Positions 5,650 to 8,097 of a stretch of DNA of 8,097 bases are shown here, one piece after another (position 1 is the first letter of the stretch; the number at the start of each line of letters is the position of its first letter). The notes beneath the pieces were generated by a model. That model did no database searches. It worked only from the letters and a program-made list of their open reading frames with translations, and was not told where the DNA came from. A program made the translations under genes and the position numbers. The stretch covers positions 1 to 8,097 of the forward strand of contig JAICKZ010000144.1 of the NCBI GenBank assembly GCA_025927665.1, given 5' to 3'. Origin of the DNA: Steroidobacteraceae bacterium (GTDB lineage Bacteria > Pseudomonadota > Gammaproteobacteria > Steroidobacterales > Steroidobacteraceae).

Positions 5650-7886
5650 CACGCATACTGGTGGGCATCGCGGCGCTGACCGGCGTCATGATATGGCTGT
5701 TTGCCGTCTATCTGTTATCGCAGTCGGTGCAAAATTCGGCACGCTTCACCAACTTGTTACCATGGATTTTAATTATCAATGCGGCGGGATTGGCGGTACT
5801 GATTACGCTCATTGCGGTACGCCTGATACATCTGGTGCGCTCATGGAGGCAGCGTGTCACAGGATCGCGATTGGAAGCGCGCGTCGTATGGATGTCGGGT
5901 GTGCTTGCAACCTTACCCATTCTGTTTGTGTTTTATTTCTCCGTGCAGTTTATCAATCACGGCATTGATAGTTGGTTTGGCGCCGAAATCGGTAATGGTT
6001 TGAAAAATGCATTAAACCTATCACGAGCAGCACTTGATCTACGCAGCAGAGAATATCTCAATCGGACGCGTACAGCGGCAGATGCAATTACGTTGCATCG
6101 AGACAATCTCTTGCATGAGCTTAATAGACAACGTCGTAACATCGGCGCGATTGAACTTACGATACTGCGTGCCGATGGGCGCATTGAATTGCTGAGTTCA
6201 GAAAATTTGAATCGAGTTGCAGAGTTTTCTCCACATAACGACATGCTGTTACAAGTTCTGCGTGGAGAACACTATCTCAGTCTAGATCCGATTGGTGCCG
6301 GTAATTATCTAGTACATATTGCCGTGCCCCTTCGGGCGAGCGGCCTCAGTTCAGAGCGCAAAGTATTAATGGCCACCTTTGCGTTGGAAAGAAAAGTTGC
6401 AGAGCTCGCCGATGTGGTTGACACCGCAGCGCGCCAGTATGCAGAGCTGACGCGTTCCCGCGTACCTTTGAAACGTGGTTTTGTGCTGACACTCGCATTA
6501 GTGTTGGCAGCCAGTGTGTTGAGTGCAATCTACGGTGCATTCTGGATTGCGCGACGTTTGGTGCGTCCTATCGAATACCTGGTTGCAGGAACGCGCGCGG
6601 TGGCACGCGGTGATTTCGCCACGCAATTACCGCAGACATCGCATGATGAAATGGGATTGCTGGTGCATTCATTTAATGACATGACACGCAGATTGGCACA
6701 GGCGCGTCATGAAGCTGCGAACAGTCAACAAGTTGTTGAAGCAGAGCGTGCCAATCTTGCGGTCATTCTCGCACGCCTTTCCAGTGGTGTAATATCACTG
6801 ACAGCCGATTACACAGTTCGGGTGTTCAATGCCGCTGCTGAAGCCATGTTGCATGCTGAAATGGATGCAGGTCCACAAACATTTAGTGTCAATAGTCCTG
6901 CAGCTGCAAACAGCCCGTTGTATATACAGTTTGTTGCCGCCTGCCGTCAGCATTTTGATAGTAATGAACATGAGTGGCGTGAACAATTAACCTTGAAGAC
7001 TGAAACGACGCAACGCATTTTGATTTGCGCTTGCACTGAATTATCTGGTGATAACACTAAAGCAGGTTCAGCATCTGGTGGTTATCTAATTGTGTTCGAT
7101 GACGTCACCGCTTTATTGCAAGCGCAACGCGATGCTGCCTGGGGTGAAGTTGCACGCCGCCTCGCACATGAAATCAAAAATCCTTTAACACCGATTCGTT
7201 TGTCTGCTGAACGGTTGCGCCACAAATTATTGCCAACTTTAAACACCACGGATGCTGAAACTCTGGAACGCGCCACACAGACGATTGTGCAGCAAGTCGA
7301 TGCCATGAAAGATATGGTCAATGCTTTCAGTCAATACGCCCGCGCGCCACACATGCGTGTGCAGCATTTTTCTTTGAACGATTTGGTAACAGGATTAGTA
7401 GATTTATATCGTACGCAAAATCCTGCGTTGAGTTTACAGCTAACATTGGATAACGATTTACCACAAATTCAGGCCGACCAGGATCGCTTAAGCCAGGTGT
7501 TACACAATCTCATCGCCAATTCACTTGAAGCACTTGAGACAACTTCAGCCGGCACGGTTCAAGGAAATGTTCACATCAGCACGAGGTTGTTGCAACGTGA
7601 CAATGAACCGTGGGTGGAATTGACGGTTGATGATACCGGGCCGGGCTTTACCAATGATATGCTGGCACGAATTTTTGAACCCTACGTCACCACCAAGCCC
7701 AAGGGCTCGGGTCTTGGACTGGCCATCGTGAAAAAAATAATCGAAGAACATGGTGGAAAAATCGAAGCAGAAAACCGCATCGAAGGTGGCGCACTGATTC
7801 GCATACAATTACCACTATCATTACCGGAACGCATGGCGCCTAACCGCGAGCGCCGTAGAGAAAATGATCGGAGAGAAAGTGTATGA
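5613..7886 (+). CDS. ntrY: NtrY-type membrane sensor histidine kinase
   Basis: The 757-residue protein is a multi-domain sensor kinase of the inner membrane. Likely transmembrane helices are at about 14-35, 49-74, 92-114 and 288-311; residues 115-287 form a large periplasmic segment. HAMP follows at about 309-365 (ARRLVRPIEYLVAGTRAVARGDF), then a PAS-like domain (about 375-500, LARLSSGVISLTADYTVRVFNAAAEAML). The HisKA domain carries the phospho-acceptor His519 in LAHEIKNPLTPIRLSAERL. The ATPase domain shows an N box (HNLIANSLEAL, 631-641), G1 (DDTGPGF, 673-679), F box (FEPYVTTK) and G2 (GSGLGLAI, 698-705), so it should be active. It would autophosphorylate and pass phosphate to NtrX; NtrYX systems are linked to nitrogen metabolism in some bacteria and to redox or respiratory control in others, and the signal here is unknown. 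The C-terminal tail of about 18 residues is very Arg/Glu-rich. The ATG at 5613 lies within the DUF4390 gene with no good Shine-Dalgarno; no later start preserves the first helix as cleanly. The gene ends in ATGA with ntrX. Confidence 0.93.
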   Translation: MADEAAKPDRTVTRILVGIAALTGVMIWLFAVYLLSQSVQNSARFTNLLPWILIINAAGLAVLITLIAVRLIHLVRSWRQRVTGSRLEARVVWMSGVLATLPILFVFYFSVQFINHGIDSWFGAEIGNGLKNALNLSRAALDLRSREYLNRTRTAADAITLHRDNLLHELNRQRRNIGAIELTILRADGRIELLSSENLNRVAEFSPHNDMLLQVLRGEHYLSLDPIGAGNYLVHIAVPLRASGLSSERKVLMATFALERKVAELADVVDTAARQYAELTRSRVPLKRGFVLTLALVLAASVLSAIYGAFWIARRLVRPIEYLVAGTRAVARGDFATQLPQTSHDEMGLLVHSFNDMTRRLAQARHEAANSQQVVEAERANLAVILARLSSGVISLTADYTVRVFNAAAEAMLHAEMDAGPQTFSVNSPAAANSPLYIQFVAACRQHFDSNEHEWREQLTLKTETTQRILICACTELSGDNTKAGSASGGYLIVFDDVTALLQAQRDAAWGEVARRLAHEIKNPLTPIRLSAERLRHKLLPTLNTTDAETLERATQTIVQQVDAMKDMVNAFSQYARAPHMRVQHFSLNDLVTGLVDLYRTQNPALSLQLTLDNDLPQIQADQDRLSQVLHNLIANSLEALETTSAGTVQGNVHISTRLLQRDNEPWVELTVDDTGPGFTNDMLARIFEPYVTTKPKGSGLGLAIVKKIIEEHGGKIEAENRIEGGALIRIQLPLSLPERMAPNRERRRENDRRESV
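7870..7873 (+). promoter_or_regulatory. Strong Shine-Dalgarno of ntrX
   Basis: GGAG lies 9 nt before the ntrX ATG, inside the last codons of ntrY. It is the clearest ribosome binding site in the plus-strand cluster, whereas fmt, rsmB and ntrY have no obvious one. It confirms the ntrX start at 7883. Confidence 0.7.
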
Positions 7887-8097
7887 GTCCGCGTATTCTG
7901 GTTGTTGACGACGAAGCTGAAATTTGTCGCCTGTTAAATGAAATATTACGCGACGAAGGTTATAGCGTTGATATCGCACAAAACGCGGCACAAGCACGCC
8001 AGGCTTATGCAAGTGGTGAATACACGCTGATATTACTGGATATCTGGATGCCCGATACTGATGGTATTACGTTGTTACGTGAATGGAGCACCAAAGA
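7883..8097 (+). CDS. ntrX: NtrX-type response regulator, 5' part, cut by the right window edge
   Basis: The first 71 codons encode the beginning of a receiver domain. The acidic pocket is Asp9-Asp10 in ILVVDDEAEI, and the phospho-acceptor is Asp53 in LILLDIWMPDTDGI. The LDIW signature after the phospho-site, together with the position directly after ntrY, points to NtrX rather than a generic regulator. Full NtrX proteins continue with a sigma-54 AAA+ domain and a Fis-type helix-turn-helix, which cannot be seen here, so a single-domain or different output domain is not excluded. The start codon overlaps the ntrY stop as ATGA and is preceded by GGAG at 9 nt, so the two proteins are probably made by coupled translation. 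NtrX would be phosphorylated by NtrY and regulate promoters as a DNA-binding protein in the cytoplasm. Confidence 0.9.
   Translation, partial: MSPRILVVDDEAEICRLLNEILRDEGYSVDIAQNAAQARQAYASGEYTLILLDIWMPDTDGITLLREWSTK

Noticed and set aside
5693..5968. Alternative-frame open readings inside ntrY and the other genes
   Set aside because: They lack domains or start signals and overlap reading frames with complete family motifs.
1..8097. Mobile elements, CRISPR arrays, tRNA or rRNA genes, phage or defence genes, horizontally acquired island
   Set aside because: No transposase, repeat array, terminal repeats, tRNA-like fold or composition shift was seen; every long coding region is assigned to a conserved proteobacterial family.

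Overview
The window looks like ordinary chromosomal housekeeping DNA from a Gram-negative proteobacterium, most likely a betaproteobacterium of moderate GC content (about half by eye). The reasons are the gene order (dprA and a secreted LysM protein facing away from def-fmt-rsmB-DUF4390-ntrY-ntrX), which I recall from betaproteobacteria including Neisseria, and protein sequences that follow proteobacterial family patterns closely. Genus cannot be decided from the sequence alone.

Layout. Minus strand, left side: the 5' two-thirds of dprA (1-650, running off the left edge) lies 24 nt downstream of a gene for a secreted LysM-domain protein (675-1862). A divergent intergenic stretch (1863-2157) with several short dyads but no convincing promoter follows. 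Plus strand: def (2158-2700), fmt (2711-3667), rsmB (3691-5007), a DUF4390 exported protein (5029-5649), ntrY sensor kinase (5613-7886) and the first 71 codons of ntrX response regulator (7883-8097, running off the right edge). Gaps are 10, 23 and 21 nt, followed by overlaps of 37 nt and 4 nt, so the plus-strand genes are probably one operon.

How the genes fit together. Fmt formylates initiator Met-tRNA, Def removes the formyl group from new proteins, and RsmB methylates a 16S rRNA cytosine beside the P-site tRNA, so the first three plus-strand genes all touch translation initiation. The last three form a membrane signalling module: an exported DUF4390 protein of unknown role, the NtrY histidine kinase and its NtrX regulator. 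On the minus strand, an envelope peptidoglycan-binding protein is paired with DprA, the loader of RecA onto incoming single-stranded DNA.

I found no mobile element, CRISPR array, tRNA, rRNA, or sign of recent transfer, and no clearly new system. The points most worth a second look are the DUF4390/ntrY overlap, an eight-codon reading frame bridging fmt and rsmB, the dyad cluster in the divergent intergenic region, and a hairpin plus G-rich tract near the 3' end of rsmB.
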